Positions 16,437-24,326 of a stretch of 64,000 nt of DNA are shown here, piece after piece. The translations under genes and the position numbers were made by a program. Every line of letters starts with the position of its first letter. The first letter of the stretch is position 1. Under the pieces are notes generated by a model, which saw only the letters and a program-made list of their open reading frames with translations, had not been told where the DNA came from and made no database searches. Source of the stretch: Actinoplanes palleronii (GTDB taxonomy: Bacteria; Actinomycetota; Actinomycetes; Mycobacteriales; Micromonosporaceae); contig NZ_BOMS01000041.1 in assembly GCF_016862315.1 (NCBI RefSeq), positions 23,317 through 87,316 on the forward strand. Direction: 5' to 3'.

Positions 16437-17072
16437 ATGGATCTGACCCACGCCGTCCTCTCCTTCGCCGTCCTCGGTGCCCTGCTCACCATCACGCCCG
16501 GCCTGGACACCGCGCTGGTGCTGCGCGCGGCCGTCACGATGGGCCGCGGTCCCGCCTTCGCCACGGCCTTCGGCATCGGCACCGGCGCCCTGGTGTGGGG
16601 CGCGGCCGCCGCGGTCGGGGTCTCCGCGCTGCTCACCGCGTCCACCGTCGCCTACACGGCGCTCCGGGTGGCCGGCGCGGCGTACATGCTCTACCTCGGC
16701 GCCCGGATGGTCCGCGCCGCGTTCCGGTCCGCCGCCGCCGATGACGTGGCGGCTGCCGCGCCGGTGGCGCCGACCCTGTGGAGCACGTTCGGCAAAGGTT
16801 TCTTCACCAACCTGCTGAACCCCAAGATCGGTGCCTTCTACATCGCGGTGATCCCGCAGTTCCTGCCGCCGGGGGAGTCGCCGCTCGGCGTCGGCCTGCT
16901 GCTGGCCCTGGTGCACGACGTGGAGGGCCTGGCCTGGTTCACGTTGATCATCTTCGGCGCGCAGGCGGCGCGTGGCTTCCTGGCCCGGCGCGCGGTCCGG
17001 CGTAGCGTCGATGCCGGAACCGGCGCCGTCCTGATCGGTTTCGGCCTGCGCCTGGGCCTGTCCAGCCGATGA
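16437..17072 (+). CDS. LysE/RhtB family amino-acid exporter
   Basis: 211 aa with six membrane segments. Family motif LTITPGLDTALVLRAAVTMG at the first helix (G-P-G-x-D/N-x-x position) and FTNLLNPKIGAFYIAVIPQF in the middle. It exports amino acids or related solutes; the substrate is not predictable. ATG at 16437 begins 54 nt after yajQ. The stop codon is the first copy of a short 18-bp tandem repeat. Confidence 0.9.
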   Translation: MDLTHAVLSFAVLGALLTITPGLDTALVLRAAVTMGRGPAFATAFGIGTGALVWGAAAAVGVSALLTASTVAYTALRVAGAAYMLYLGARMVRAAFRSAAADDVAAAAPVAPTLWSTFGKGFFTNLLNPKIGAFYIAVIPQFLPPGESPLGVGLLLALVHDVEGLAWFTLIIFGAQAARGFLARRAVRRSVDAGTGAVLIGFGLRLGLSSR

Positions 17073-17114
17073 AATAACTCCAGCCGGTGACAGAACTCCA
17101 GTCGGTGACAGAAT
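17061..17114. repeat. 18-bp tandem repeat (3 copies) across the exporter stop codon
   Basis: TCCAGCCGATGAAATAAC, TCCAGCCGGTGACAGAAC and TCCAGTCGGTGACAGAAT follow each other, with a partial fourth copy. The first includes the last codons and TGA of the LysE-type gene; each later copy also places TGA in the same frame. Confidence 0.85.
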
Positions 17115-17149
17115 TCGGCTGATGAGAAACCGTTAGGCAGGTGGCGAGC

Positions 17150-17962
17150 GTGATCGACCCCGTGGTGGACCTGGCCTGGCTGCGCGCCAACGCCGGTGAC
17201 GTGATCCTGGCCGACGTCCGCTGGTACCTCGACGGTCGTTCCGGCGCCGAGGCGTACCGGAAAGGTCATCTGCCCGGCGCGGTCTTCATCGACCTGGACA
17301 CCGCGCTTGCCGCTCCGGCCTCGCCGGCGGAGGGCCGGCATCCGCTTCCGGATCCGGCGGTCTTCGCCGCGGCGATGTCCGCCGCCGGCATCGGCGACGC
17401 GGACCGGGTGGTTGCCTACGACGATGCGGGCGGCGTCATCGCCGCTCGTCTGATCTGGTTGCTGCGGTCGATCGGCCGCCAGGCCGCGCTCCTCGACGGA
17501 GGCCTTCTGTCGTACGACGGTGAGCTCACCACCGACGTCCCGTCCCCGCCGCGGGCCGACTTCACCCCGCGGGAGTGGCCGGCCGAGCGGCTGGCCTCGC
17601 TGACCGACACCACCGCCGACGGCGGCCACGTGGTGCTCGACGCGCGGGACGCACCCCGGTTCCGCGGCGACACCGAGCCGGTCGACGCGCGTCCCGGTCA
17701 CATCCCGGGCGCCCGCAACCTGCCCTGCCGCGACAACGTGACACCGGACGGCCGCTTCCTCCCGGTCGCCGAGCTGCGCGACCGGTTCGCCGCGGCGGGC
17801 GCGGACGGCACCGCCGAGGTGATCTCCTACTGCGGTTCCGGTGTGACCGCCTGCCACAACCTGATCGCCCTGGAGCACGCCGGCCTGGGCCAGGGGCGGC
17901 TCTACCCGGGATCGTGGTCGCAGTACGCCGCCACCGACCGCCCGGCCGCCACCGGCGACTGA
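17150..17962 (+). CDS. Double-rhodanese sulfurtransferase
   Basis: 270 aa, two rhodanese domains (about 1-125 and 150-265). The C-terminal domain has the active-site loop CGSGVTA (C231 if counted from the GTG at 17141; C228 here); the N-terminal domain has Asp in place of Cys (VAYDDAGG), so it is structural, as in thiosulfate or 3-mercaptopyruvate sulfurtransferases. The GTG at 17150 is preferred because AGGTGG lies 5 nt upstream; a GTG at 17141 would add three residues. It converges on the HTH gene, 4 bp away. Confidence 0.92.
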   Translation: MIDPVVDLAWLRANAGDVILADVRWYLDGRSGAEAYRKGHLPGAVFIDLDTALAAPASPAEGRHPLPDPAVFAAAMSAAGIGDADRVVAYDDAGGVIAARLIWLLRSIGRQAALLDGGLLSYDGELTTDVPSPPRADFTPREWPAERLASLTDTTADGGHVVLDARDAPRFRGDTEPVDARPGHIPGARNLPCRDNVTPDGRFLPVAELRDRFAAAGADGTAEVISYCGSGVTACHNLIALEHAGLGQGRLYPGSWSQYAATDRPAATGD

Positions 17963-17966
17963 CCGC

Positions 17967-18362
17967 TCAGTCCGGGCGGCCGGCCAGCCCCCGGGCGGCG
18001 TCCGCGGCGTCCGGGTCAAGGCCCTGGTATCCGGCCTGTTCGTGCAGCCGGGTCTGCTCCTCGATCCAGCGCTGGTGCGCCTCCCAGGCGGCCTGCTTGC
18101 TGCTGCCGAGCGCGGCGCCGATCTGGGTCCACGAGGTGCCGGCGGCTCGCGCGGACCGGACCATGGCCTGCCGGCCGTACCCGGCCTTGCGGATCACCAC
18201 CTCGCTGAGCGCGAGCATCTCGAGGATCTCGGTGGGGGAGAGGCCGGAGGTGTCGTGATCCGGGTTCATGGCCGCGAGGGCGTCCCGCATCCGCAGGTCG
18301 TCATAACGCCGAGTAGCGGTGATCAGCGTGTGCTGTCGTTCCAACTCGTCGGGAGTCGCCAT
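17967..18362 (-). CDS. Small helix-turn-helix protein
   Basis: 131 aa, mostly helical. The segment ARAAGTSWTQIGAALGSSKQ followed by AAWEAHQRWIEEQ is an HTH of the kind found in short actinobacterial proteins of unknown role (W-x-x-I-G-x-x-L-G-x-S-x-Q-A). The N-terminus (ELERQHTLITATRRYDDLR) is a second helical region. It may bind DNA; target unknown. Convergent with the sulfurtransferase gene. Confidence 0.75.
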   Translation of the reverse strand: MATPDELERQHTLITATRRYDDLRMRDALAAMNPDHDTSGLSPTEILEMLALSEVVIRKAGYGRQAMVRSARAAGTSWTQIGAALGSSKQAAWEAHQRWIEEQTRLHEQAGYQGLDPDAADAARGLAGRPD

Positions 18363-18568
18363 AAGGCCACTCTGGCCGTCAAGTCAGCCTGACGTCAAGG
18401 AGTCTTGACGGGCCTTGGTGAATTGTTCTCACTTCTACCAATAAATCGCCCATAAAGCCGCCAATTCTTCAACGAGGACAGCCATGGTCGACTCAGCCGT
18501 TCGGCCAGGTTTTACCGGAGCGCCACCGCGACCCGCTGTTGAACACTCCCTGTCGCACAGGCGGTGTG

Positions 18569-18583
18569 GCACCATCATGGTGC
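18569..18583. promoter_or_regulatory. Perfect 15-bp palindrome upstream of small peptide gene
   Basis: GCACCAT-C-ATGGTGC is a perfect 7+1+7 inverted repeat, 36 nt before the ATG of the small peptide gene. A TTGAAC (18540) lies upstream and an A-rich TGTAAAAC downstream. It looks like an operator. The rest of 18363-18568 shows only an AT-richer stretch without other recognisable signals. Confidence 0.45.
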
Positions 18584-18619
18584 TTGTAAAACAGCGACGT
18601 GCAAAACATGGGAGCCGAC

Positions 18620-18766
18620 ATGTCTTCAAAGAAGCTGGGCCGCTTTGTCGGCTTGGTTTTGGCGCTCGCAGTGGCGATCGGTGGTCTCGGCTTCGCGGGA
18701 GCTTCTGACGAGGTCGCCGGCACTTCCGCGGTCCTCTACCACACGCTCGAGAGCGTCTGGGGCTGA
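18620..18766 (+). CDS. 48-aa exported or membrane-anchored small protein
   Basis: The frame starts ATG with GGGAG 5 nt upstream. N-terminus MSSKKLGRF followed by a hydrophobic run (VGLVLALAVAIGGLGFAGAS) looks like a Sec signal peptide with a possible Ala-x-Ala-like cleavage near residue 30, or a single membrane anchor. The remaining roughly 18 residues end in TLESVWG. It lies 53 nt before the GGDEF-EAL gene on the same strand. No family recognised. The clean ribosome site and the amphiphilic start make it credible despite its size. Confidence 0.68.
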   Translation: MSSKKLGRFVGLVLALAVAIGGLGFAGASDEVAGTSAVLYHTLESVWG

Positions 18767-18819
18767 CGAACCCCAACGGTTGGCGACCTCGCGGGCAGAT
18801 CGACTGACCAAGGAGAGTC

Positions 18820-21351
18820 ATGAGCGGGCGTCGCCCATCGAGCAGACGTTCCTCTGACTATGCCTGGCTGATCACTGGCCCGTTGGCGCTGTTCGCGATG
18901 CTCGGCTTGATCGGGTTCTCGATCGCCGACGACAATTGGTATCACCACTGGGCCGGCGGCCTGCTCGCAGCTGTCGGACTCTTCGCCTCCGGCTTGGCCG
19001 TGACCAACATCTTCATTCGGCGGCAGACGTATTCCGTCACGATCACCGAGATCCCGCTCGTCCTGGCTCTGCACTACCTCTCGCCGCCGATGGTGATCCT
19101 CGCGGTGACGGTCGGTGCCGCGGCGTCGTTCCTGCGTATCCGGATGGAACCGACCAAGCTCTTCTTCAACGTCGCGAATTCCGCGGCCCGGGCGACGGTC
19201 ACCCTCATCGTCATCGCCGCGCTGCCGAAGGCCGAAGGCGTCGGACCGGCCACCTGGGCGGTCCTCTTCACCGCGGTCATGGCGGGCGCGATGGCCTCGC
19301 ACATCGCCGTCGCCAGCGTCATCGCCGTGGTCCAGGGCCGCTACGCCGGCCAGGTCGCCCTGCGCGCCGGCCTCTCGGCCCTGATCACCGCCGCGATCAA
19401 CATCGCGGTCGGTCTGGTCGTCCTGCTCGTGGTCGACACCACCTGGTGGGCGATCCTGCTGCTCGCGGTCCTGGCCGCCGCGCTGGTCTTCGTCTTCCGC
19501 TCCTTCACCGACTTCTTCCGGCAGCACCGCACCCTGGCCGAGGTCTACGAGCTCACCCTCGCGGTGCGGGACCAGGCGGCCGACGGGGCCCTGCCCGACG
19601 TGTTGCTCGGCCGGGTCCGCACGCTCATGCGTGCCGAGTTCTCCACGCTGTGGCTGGCCCCGCAGGGCCGGCACCCGGAGGTGCTGCTCACCTCCCGGGT
19701 CGACGACGAGGCCGGGCTGTTCGACATCTCCCCGACTCCCGTGACGGTCCGTGACGGCGTGGTGCGGGACGGCCGGGCGATCGCGGTCGGACCACAGCTT
19801 GAGGATACCGACGACCGGCGCGCTGAGCTGCGATCTGCGAATGCCCGCGACCTGATCGTGGTTCCGCTGCGTTCGGGGCAGACCACGATCGGCACGCTCG
19901 AGGTGATGAACCGGCTCGGCCCCTACAACACCTTCCGCCCGGCCGACGTGCAGGTGCTGGAGACGATCGCGGCCCATGTCGCGGTGGCGGTGGAGAATTC
20001 CCGCCTGGTCGACCGCCTGCGCTACGACGCCTATCACGACCGGCTCACCGCCCTCCCGAACCGCCGCCGGATGATCGACGCGCTGGCCGAGTCGGTGACC
20101 GTGCAGGTCGAGGCGGAGGTGGTGGCGGTGCTGCTCTTCGATGTGGACGGCCAGCGCACCGTCAACGAGTCGATGGGCCACGCGGCCGGCGACAAGCTGC
20201 TCGCCGAGGTGGCCGAGCGCCTGCGCGGCATCGCCGGTCCGGGCGCCCTGGTCGGGCGGGTCGGCGGCGACGAGTTCATGGTGACGCTGCGGACCGAGGG
20301 GATCGACGAGACCCTGGAGCTGGCCACCAAGATGCGCGAGCGGCTGCGCGGCCCGATGGCGGTCGGCTCACTCACGCTCGATGTGGACACCGCGGTCGGC
20401 GTCTCGGTCTACCCCGACCACGGCAGCGACCCGGAGACCCTGCTCCAGCGGGCCGAGCTGGCGGCCAACGCGGCCAAGGCCCTTCCGTACGGCGTGCAGC
20501 CGTTCCACCCCGCGCTGGAGTCCCGGGCCGTCCGCCGGCTGGGTATCGCCGCGGACCTGCGCCGGGCGATCGACAACGACCAGCTGGAGGTCTACTTCCA
20601 GCCCAAGGTGACGCTCGCCGACCGGCACGTGATCGGCGTCGAGTGCCTGGCCCGCTGGGTGCACCCGGCGCACGGCGAGGTCGCCCCGGAGGACTTCGTC
20701 GCGGTGGCCGAGCACACCGGACAGCTGGCCCGGCTCACCGAGGTGGTGCTCACCGCCGGCCTGCGGCACTGCAAGCTCTGGGCGGACGCCGACCGCCCGC
20801 TCTCCATCGCGGTCAACCTGTCGGCGCGCACCCTGCTCGACTCGCGCTTCCCGGACCTGGTCCAGGAACTGCTGGAGGAGCACCGGGTGGAGCCCGGCCA
20901 GGTCACCTTCGAGATCTCCGAGCCGGGCATGCTGAGCGACATCGAGCGGGTGCTGCCCAGCCTCTATCGCCTGCGCGACCTGGGTGTCCGGCTGAGCGTC
21001 GACGACTTCGGCACCGGCGCCTCCTCGCTCGGCTACCTGCGTCAGTGGCCGGTGCACGAGGTGAAGATCGACGACACCTTCGTGCAGGGGATGGCGACCG
21101 ACACCGGTGACCTGGCGATCGTCCGGGCGGTGGTGGGGCTGGCCCGCGAGTTCGGCCTGACCGTGGTCGCCGAGGGCGTGGAGAGCGAGCTGACCCTCGG
21201 GCTGTTGGAGGAGATGGGCTGCGAAATCGGTCAGGGCTACCTCTTCAGCCGGCCGCTGCCGTTCGAGCGGCTGGAGGCCTGGCTGAGCGCTCAGACCGAG
21301 CCGGAGAGCACGCCGACGGGCGAGGTGCGCAGGCTCCGAGCGGTCATCTGA
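18820..21351 (+). CDS. Membrane GAF-GGDEF-EAL cyclic-di-GMP turnover protein
   Basis: 843 aa. Order: six to seven N-terminal membrane helices (about 15-225), a GAF-like domain (about 245-400), GGDEF domain with intact GGDEF (482-486) and EAL domain (about 585-830). No RxxD inhibitory site precedes GGDEF (GPGA there), and the ND of the metal/substrate loop reads NE (TVNESMGHAAGD). In the EAL domain the signature is ECL (608-610) instead of EAL, while SVDDFGTG (from 727), the K-I-D segment, E785 in EGVE and QGYLF are kept, so phosphodiesterase activity is plausible. GGAG lies upstream of the ATG. Either or both activities could operate. Confidence 0.93.
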   Translation: MSGRRPSSRRSSDYAWLITGPLALFAMLGLIGFSIADDNWYHHWAGGLLAAVGLFASGLAVTNIFIRRQTYSVTITEIPLVLALHYLSPPMVILAVTVGAAASFLRIRMEPTKLFFNVANSAARATVTLIVIAALPKAEGVGPATWAVLFTAVMAGAMASHIAVASVIAVVQGRYAGQVALRAGLSALITAAINIAVGLVVLLVVDTTWWAILLLAVLAAALVFVFRSFTDFFRQHRTLAEVYELTLAVRDQAADGALPDVLLGRVRTLMRAEFSTLWLAPQGRHPEVLLTSRVDDEAGLFDISPTPVTVRDGVVRDGRAIAVGPQLEDTDDRRAELRSANARDLIVVPLRSGQTTIGTLEVMNRLGPYNTFRPADVQVLETIAAHVAVAVENSRLVDRLRYDAYHDRLTALPNRRRMIDALAESVTVQVEAEVVAVLLFDVDGQRTVNESMGHAAGDKLLAEVAERLRGIAGPGALVGRVGGDEFMVTLRTEGIDETLELATKMRERLRGPMAVGSLTLDVDTAVGVSVYPDHGSDPETLLQRAELAANAAKALPYGVQPFHPALESRAVRRLGIAADLRRAIDNDQLEVYFQPKVTLADRHVIGVECLARWVHPAHGEVAPEDFVAVAEHTGQLARLTEVVLTAGLRHCKLWADADRPLSIAVNLSARTLLDSRFPDLVQELLEEHRVEPGQVTFEISEPGMLSDIERVLPSLYRLRDLGVRLSVDDFGTGASSLGYLRQWPVHEVKIDDTFVQGMATDTGDLAIVRAVVGLAREFGLTVVAEGVESELTLGLLEEMGCEIGQGYLFSRPLPFERLEAWLSAQTEPESTPTGEVRRLRAVI

Positions 21352-21382
21352 CCTGCGTCTTCGGTTTGTTGGGGGTACCGAT

Positions 21383-21411
21383 TTCACCCCGGGTCCGGGG
21401 CCGTGTAGTCT
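21383..21411 (+). promoter_or_regulatory. Likely promoter of the tRNA-Thr/tRNA-Met unit
   Basis: TTCACC, 17 bp, TAGTCT, placed about 35 nt before the mature tRNA-Thr. The -10 is close to the actinobacterial TAnnnT consensus; the -35 is a moderate match. Confidence 0.5.
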
Positions 21412-21446
21412 TACTTCTGCAGCGAGCGAGTGATCGCAAGCGGCAA

Positions 21447-21519
21447 GCCCCCTTAGCTCAGTCGGCAGAGCGTCTCCATGGTAAGGAGAAGGTCTACGGT
21501 TCGATTCCGTAAGGGGGCT
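21447..21519 (+). tRNA. tRNA-Thr (GGT)
   Basis: Acceptor GCCCCCT/AGGGGGC, discriminator T, D-arm GCTCAGTCGGCAGAGC, anticodon loop ATGGTAA (GGT) on the stem TCTCC/GGAGA, T-arm TACGGTTCGATTCCGTA. CCA not encoded. Confidence 0.97.
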
Positions 21520-21566
21520 CTACCGGGCTCGTTCCCGCCGCCCGGCGCTGAACGTGAGCCTGACTC

Positions 21567-21639
21567 GGCGGTGTAGCTCAGATGGTAGAGCAAGCGGCTC
21601 ATAATCGCTGTGTCGCCGGTTCAAGTCCGGCCACCGCTA
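21567..21639 (+). tRNA. tRNA-Met (CAT), elongator type
   Basis: Anticodon loop CTCATAA (CAT), T-arm GCCGGTTCAAGTCCGGC, discriminator A. The anticodon stem AGCGG/TCGCT lacks the three G-C pairs of initiator tRNA, so it is an elongator. The acceptor GGCGGTG/CACCGCT has a G1-U72 wobble as the end pair. CCA not encoded. Confidence 0.96.
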
Positions 21640-21648
21640 CTTATTTAC

Positions 21649-21674
21649 AATAGGGCCTCATCCGGGGCCCTATT
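21649..21674 (+). terminator. Hairpin after the tRNA pair
   Basis: AATAGGGCC (21649-21657) and GGCCCTATT (21666-21674), 8-nt loop, followed by TGC; the hairpin sits 10 nt after tRNA-Met. A possible rpmG promoter (TTGCAG, 18 bp, TACGCT) begins directly after it. Confidence 0.6.
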
Positions 21675-21748
21675 TGCAGGTTGACCGACCGAGCGTCTAC
21701 GCTGACTGGTCGTCAAGCGAGATTCCGTTAGCAGGAAGGCACCCCGCC

Positions 21749-21916
21749 GTGGCCAAGGCGACAGATGTACGTCCGAAGATCACCCTGGCGTGCACGGAGT
21801 GCAAGGACCGGAACTACATCACCAAGAAGAACCGGCGTAACGACCCGGACCGCGTCGAGCTGAAGAAGTTCTGCCCGCGCGACGGCAAGCACACCCTGCA
21901 CCGCGAGACTCGCTGA
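21749..21916 (+). CDS. rpmG: 50S ribosomal protein L33
   Basis: 55 aa with GTG start and GGAAGG upstream. [20 protein letters not shown] is the family signature. First Cys pair C15/C18 is present; the distal pair is reduced to a single Cys ([13 protein letters not shown]), as in many L33 proteins. It precedes hadAB, the standard actinobacterial order. The longer frame to 21674 is not used. Confidence 0.95.
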   Translation: MAKATDVRPKITLACTECKDRNYITKKNRRNDPDRVELKKFCPRDGKHTLHRETR

Positions 21917-21943
21917 GCCCTCGCACCACATAGTTCTCTCTTT

Positions 21944-21972
21944 GCGCCGCCCGGAGTCACTCCGGGCGGCGC
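21944..21972 (+). terminator. Long hairpin between rpmG and hadA
   Basis: GCGCCGCCCGGAGT and ACTCCGGGCGGCGC are perfectly complementary (14 bp) with a single intervening C; the tip must open in RNA. ATTGTAGTTT follows. Probably the rpmG terminator. Confidence 0.6.
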
Positions 21973-21989
21973 ATTGTAGTTTGTGGGGT

Positions 21990-22442
21990 ATGCCCCTGGA
22001 TCAGACGTTTGTCGGCCGCACCTGGCCGCCCACCGAGACCTACCTCGTCGGGCGGGAGAAGATCCGCGAGTTCGCCCGCGCGATCGGCGCCACCGACGCC
22101 GAGTACCACGACCCCGAGGCCGCCCGTGCGCTCGGCTACCCGGACGTGGTGGCCCCGCCGACGTTCCCGGTCGCCATCACCATGTCGGCCAGCCGCCAGG
22201 TGATCGGTGACCCGGCGCTCGGCCTGGACTACAGCCGGGTGGTGCACGGCGACCAGCGGTTCGCCTACACCCGCCCGGTGGTGGCCGGCGACGCGCTGGT
22301 CTGCGTGAACTCGGTCGACGAGATCACCACGCGGGGTGGCCACTGGTTCATCACCACCCGCACCGAGGTGCGCACCGAGGCCGGTGAGCCGGTCGTCACG
22401 GTGTGGTCGAAGCTGGTCCAGCGCGGCGAGGAGAACGCCTGA
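21990..22442 (+). CDS. hadA: (3R)-hydroxyacyl-ACP dehydratase subunit HadA-like (MaoC-type)
   Basis: 150 aa hot-dog-fold protein. MPLDQTFVGRTWPPTETYLV then REFARAIGATDAEYHDPEAA match the FAS1-like dehydratase domain. It lacks the catalytic Asp/His pair, which is supplied by the partner subunit; together they dehydrate 3-hydroxyacyl-ACP in fatty acid elongation (mycobacterial HadAB). The ATG is 7 nt after a -10-like TAGTTT, so it may be leaderless. The stop overlaps the hadB ATG. Confidence 0.88.
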   Translation: MPLDQTFVGRTWPPTETYLVGREKIREFARAIGATDAEYHDPEAARALGYPDVVAPPTFPVAITMSASRQVIGDPALGLDYSRVVHGDQRFAYTRPVVAGDALVCVNSVDEITTRGGHWFITTRTEVRTEAGEPVVTVWSKLVQRGEENA

Positions 22443-22837
22443 TGGCTGACGTGTCAGAACCGCAGACCTTCCGGGTCACCCGGGCCGACCTGGTCCGGTA
22501 CGCCGGCGCCTCCGGCGACTTCAACCCGATCCACTGGAGTGACCGGGTCGCGACAGGTGTCGGCCTGCCCGGGGTGATCGCGCACGGCATGTTCACGATG
22601 GCCCTGGTCGGCCGCGCGGTGACCGCCTGGGCCGGCGCGCCGGACGCGGTCAAGGAGTTCAGCGTGCGGTTCGCCCGGCCGGTGCCGGTGCCGGACACCG
22701 ACGAGGGCACCGAGGTCGTGGTCACGGCCACGGTGAAGGAAGTCACCGAGGACGGCGACACCAAGCTCGCCCTGACTGCCACGTGCCACGGAGACAAGGT
22801 ACTGTCTCTGGCACAGGCGCTTGTCAGGAAGCGGTAG
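22442..22837 (+). CDS. hadB: (3R)-hydroxyacyl-ACP dehydratase catalytic subunit HadB-like
   Basis: 131 aa MaoC-like hydratase. Catalytic motif in SGDFNPIHWSD (Asp26, His31 of the D-x4-H hydratase signature), followed by GVIAHGMFTMALVGRAVTAW. ATG overlaps the hadA stop (TGATG). Position between rpmG and tRNA-Trp/secE matches the mycobacterial hadA-hadB arrangement; no hadC is present. Confidence 0.9.
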   Translation: MADVSEPQTFRVTRADLVRYAGASGDFNPIHWSDRVATGVGLPGVIAHGMFTMALVGRAVTAWAGAPDAVKEFSVRFARPVPVPDTDEGTEVVVTATVKEVTEDGDTKLALTATCHGDKVLSLAQALVRKR

Positions 22838-22917
22838 GCCCGGGTTGGGATAACCAAGGGCGTACCCGTACACTGGTGCGCCGTGGGGCTGTGAGTCGCA
22901 AGACGACGGTCCCGCAA

Positions 22918-22990
<73 letters not shown>

Positions 22991-23098
22991 CGCAATTCTC
23001 CTCGACGTGCCCGCCCGGTGCGCGGGTCGCTCAACTTCCCGCGTCCGGTCGAGTGCTGACAGGAACTTCAACACCACCGACGACGGAAGTAGGGCGCA

Positions 23099-23482
23099 GT
23101 GGCCGACAAGGACCGCTCCGGTGACGACGTCCCGGGCGACGACGAGCTGCTCCCCGATGCCGCCGCCGGTGACGACGCCCCCGAGACCGACGACACGCCG
23201 GTAAGCCGCGGCGGCGGAACCGCGGTCGCCGAGCGTACGAAGGACGACGAAACCCCGAAGACCAAGCGGGAGCGCAAGCGCACCGGTGTCTTCGGCCGGA
23301 TCGGCGGATTCTTCCGCGAGGTCATCAGCGAGCTGCGCAAGGTCATCTGGCCGACGCGCAAGGAGCTGCTGACCTACACCGGCGTCGTGATCGCGTTCGT
23401 GACGGTGATGACGGCGCTCGTGGCGGTGTTGGACTACGGGTTCGGTAAGGGCATCCTCTGGGCGCTCGGCGGCAAGTCCTAG
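23099..23482 (+). CDS. secE: Preprotein translocase subunit SecE
   Basis: 127 aa, GTG start. The conserved cytoplasmic amphipathic helix and single membrane span are FFREVISELRKVIWPTRKEL followed by LTYTGVVIAFVTVMTALVAV. The roughly 60-residue N-terminal extension is acidic (Asp/Glu-rich), then basic, as common in actinobacteria. It pairs with SecY (51799) in the SecYEG channel. Confidence 0.95.
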   Translation: MADKDRSGDDVPGDDELLPDAAAGDDAPETDDTPVSRGGGTAVAERTKDDETPKTKRERKRTGVFGRIGGFFREVISELRKVIWPTRKELLTYTGVVIAFVTVMTALVAVLDYGFGKGILWALGGKS

Positions 23483-23528
23483 CCCGTCGCGACCCCGAAC
23501 CGAGTGACTTATCTGGAAGTGAGCGAGC

Positions 23529-24251
23529 GTGCCTGAGTACGACGACGAGACCGCGCAGTCCGCTGACGAGCAGTCGTCGCCGGACATCGACGAGTCGGTC
23601 GAGGTCGAGTCGGCTGACGAAACGCCGGTGGAGGCCCAGGCGCCCGAGGCCGACGAGGACTACGACCCGGTCAAGGAGCTGCGGCAGAAGCTGCGCTACG
23701 CGCCCGGCGACTGGTACGTGGTGCACTCCTACGCCGGTTACGAGAACAAGGTCAAGACCAACCTCGAGACCCGGATCACGAGCCTTGACATGGAGGAGTT
23801 CATCTTCCAGGTCGAGGTGCCGACCCGCGAAGAGGTCGAGGTCAAGAACGGCAAGCGCAACCAGGTGCAGGCGAAGGTCTTCCCCGGTTACATCCTGGTC
23901 CGGATGGACCTGACGCCGGAGTCGTATTCCTGCGTGCGCAACACACCGGGTGTGACCGGCTTCGTCGGCGCCACCGACCGGGTCGACCGTCCGGCGCCGC
24001 TCTCCCTCGACGAGGTGCTGAAGTGGCTGGCCCCGGCCGTTCAGACCGAGGAGAAGAAGTCGAAGCCCGAGATCAAGGTGCTCGACTTCGAGGTCGGCGA
24101 CTCGGTCACGGTCACCGACGGCGCGTTCGCCTCGCTGCCGGCGTCGATCAGTGAGATCAACGCTGACCAGCAGAAGCTGAAGGTCCTGGTGTCGATCTTC
24201 GGCCGGGAGACCCCGGTCGAGCTGAACTTCAACCAGGTCACCAAGATCTGA
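23529..24251 (+). CDS. nusG: Transcription termination/antitermination protein NusG
   Basis: 240 aa. An acidic N-terminal extension (about 55 residues) precedes the NGN domain ([20 protein letters not shown]) and the C-terminal KOW domain ([20 protein letters not shown]). It binds RNA polymerase and Rho or S10. GTG start. The stop overlaps a 9-bp hairpin. The next gene is rplA rather than rplK. Confidence 0.96.
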   Translation: MPEYDDETAQSADEQSSPDIDESVEVESADETPVEAQAPEADEDYDPVKELRQKLRYAPGDWYVVHSYAGYENKVKTNLETRITSLDMEEFIFQVEVPTREEVEVKNGKRNQVQAKVFPGYILVRMDLTPESYSCVRNTPGVTGFVGATDRVDRPAPLSLDEVLKWLAPAVQTEEKKSKPEIKVLDFEVGDSVTVTDGAFASLPASISEINADQQKLKVLVSIFGRETPVELNFNQVTKI

Positions 24252-24302
24252 TCACCGGCAAACCGGTGATCTCAGTGGGAGGGACCGTCGTCGCGCGGTC
24301 CC
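24250..24302 (+). promoter_or_regulatory. Two hairpins in the nusG-rplA gap
   Basis: GATCACCGG-CAAA-CCGGTGATC (24250-24271) is a perfect 9-bp stem overlapping the nusG stop; GGGACCG (24281-24287) pairs with CGGTCCC (24296-24302) over an 8-nt loop. The rplA ribosome site (CAGGAG) follows. Without T-tracts they look like processing or translational-control structures; an L1-binding leader is one possibility. Confidence 0.55.
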
Positions 24303-24326
24303 GCCAACAACCACAGGAGTAAAAAC

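Noticed and set aside
18435..18821. Minus-strand 128-codon frame opposite the small peptide gene
   Set aside because: Cys/Arg/Pro-rich, no ribosome site, and it overlaps the better-supported small peptide and the start of the GGDEF-EAL gene.
24252..24326. Hidden or frameshifted rplK
   Set aside because: Only 75 nt are available and none of the L11 sequence is present in any frame.
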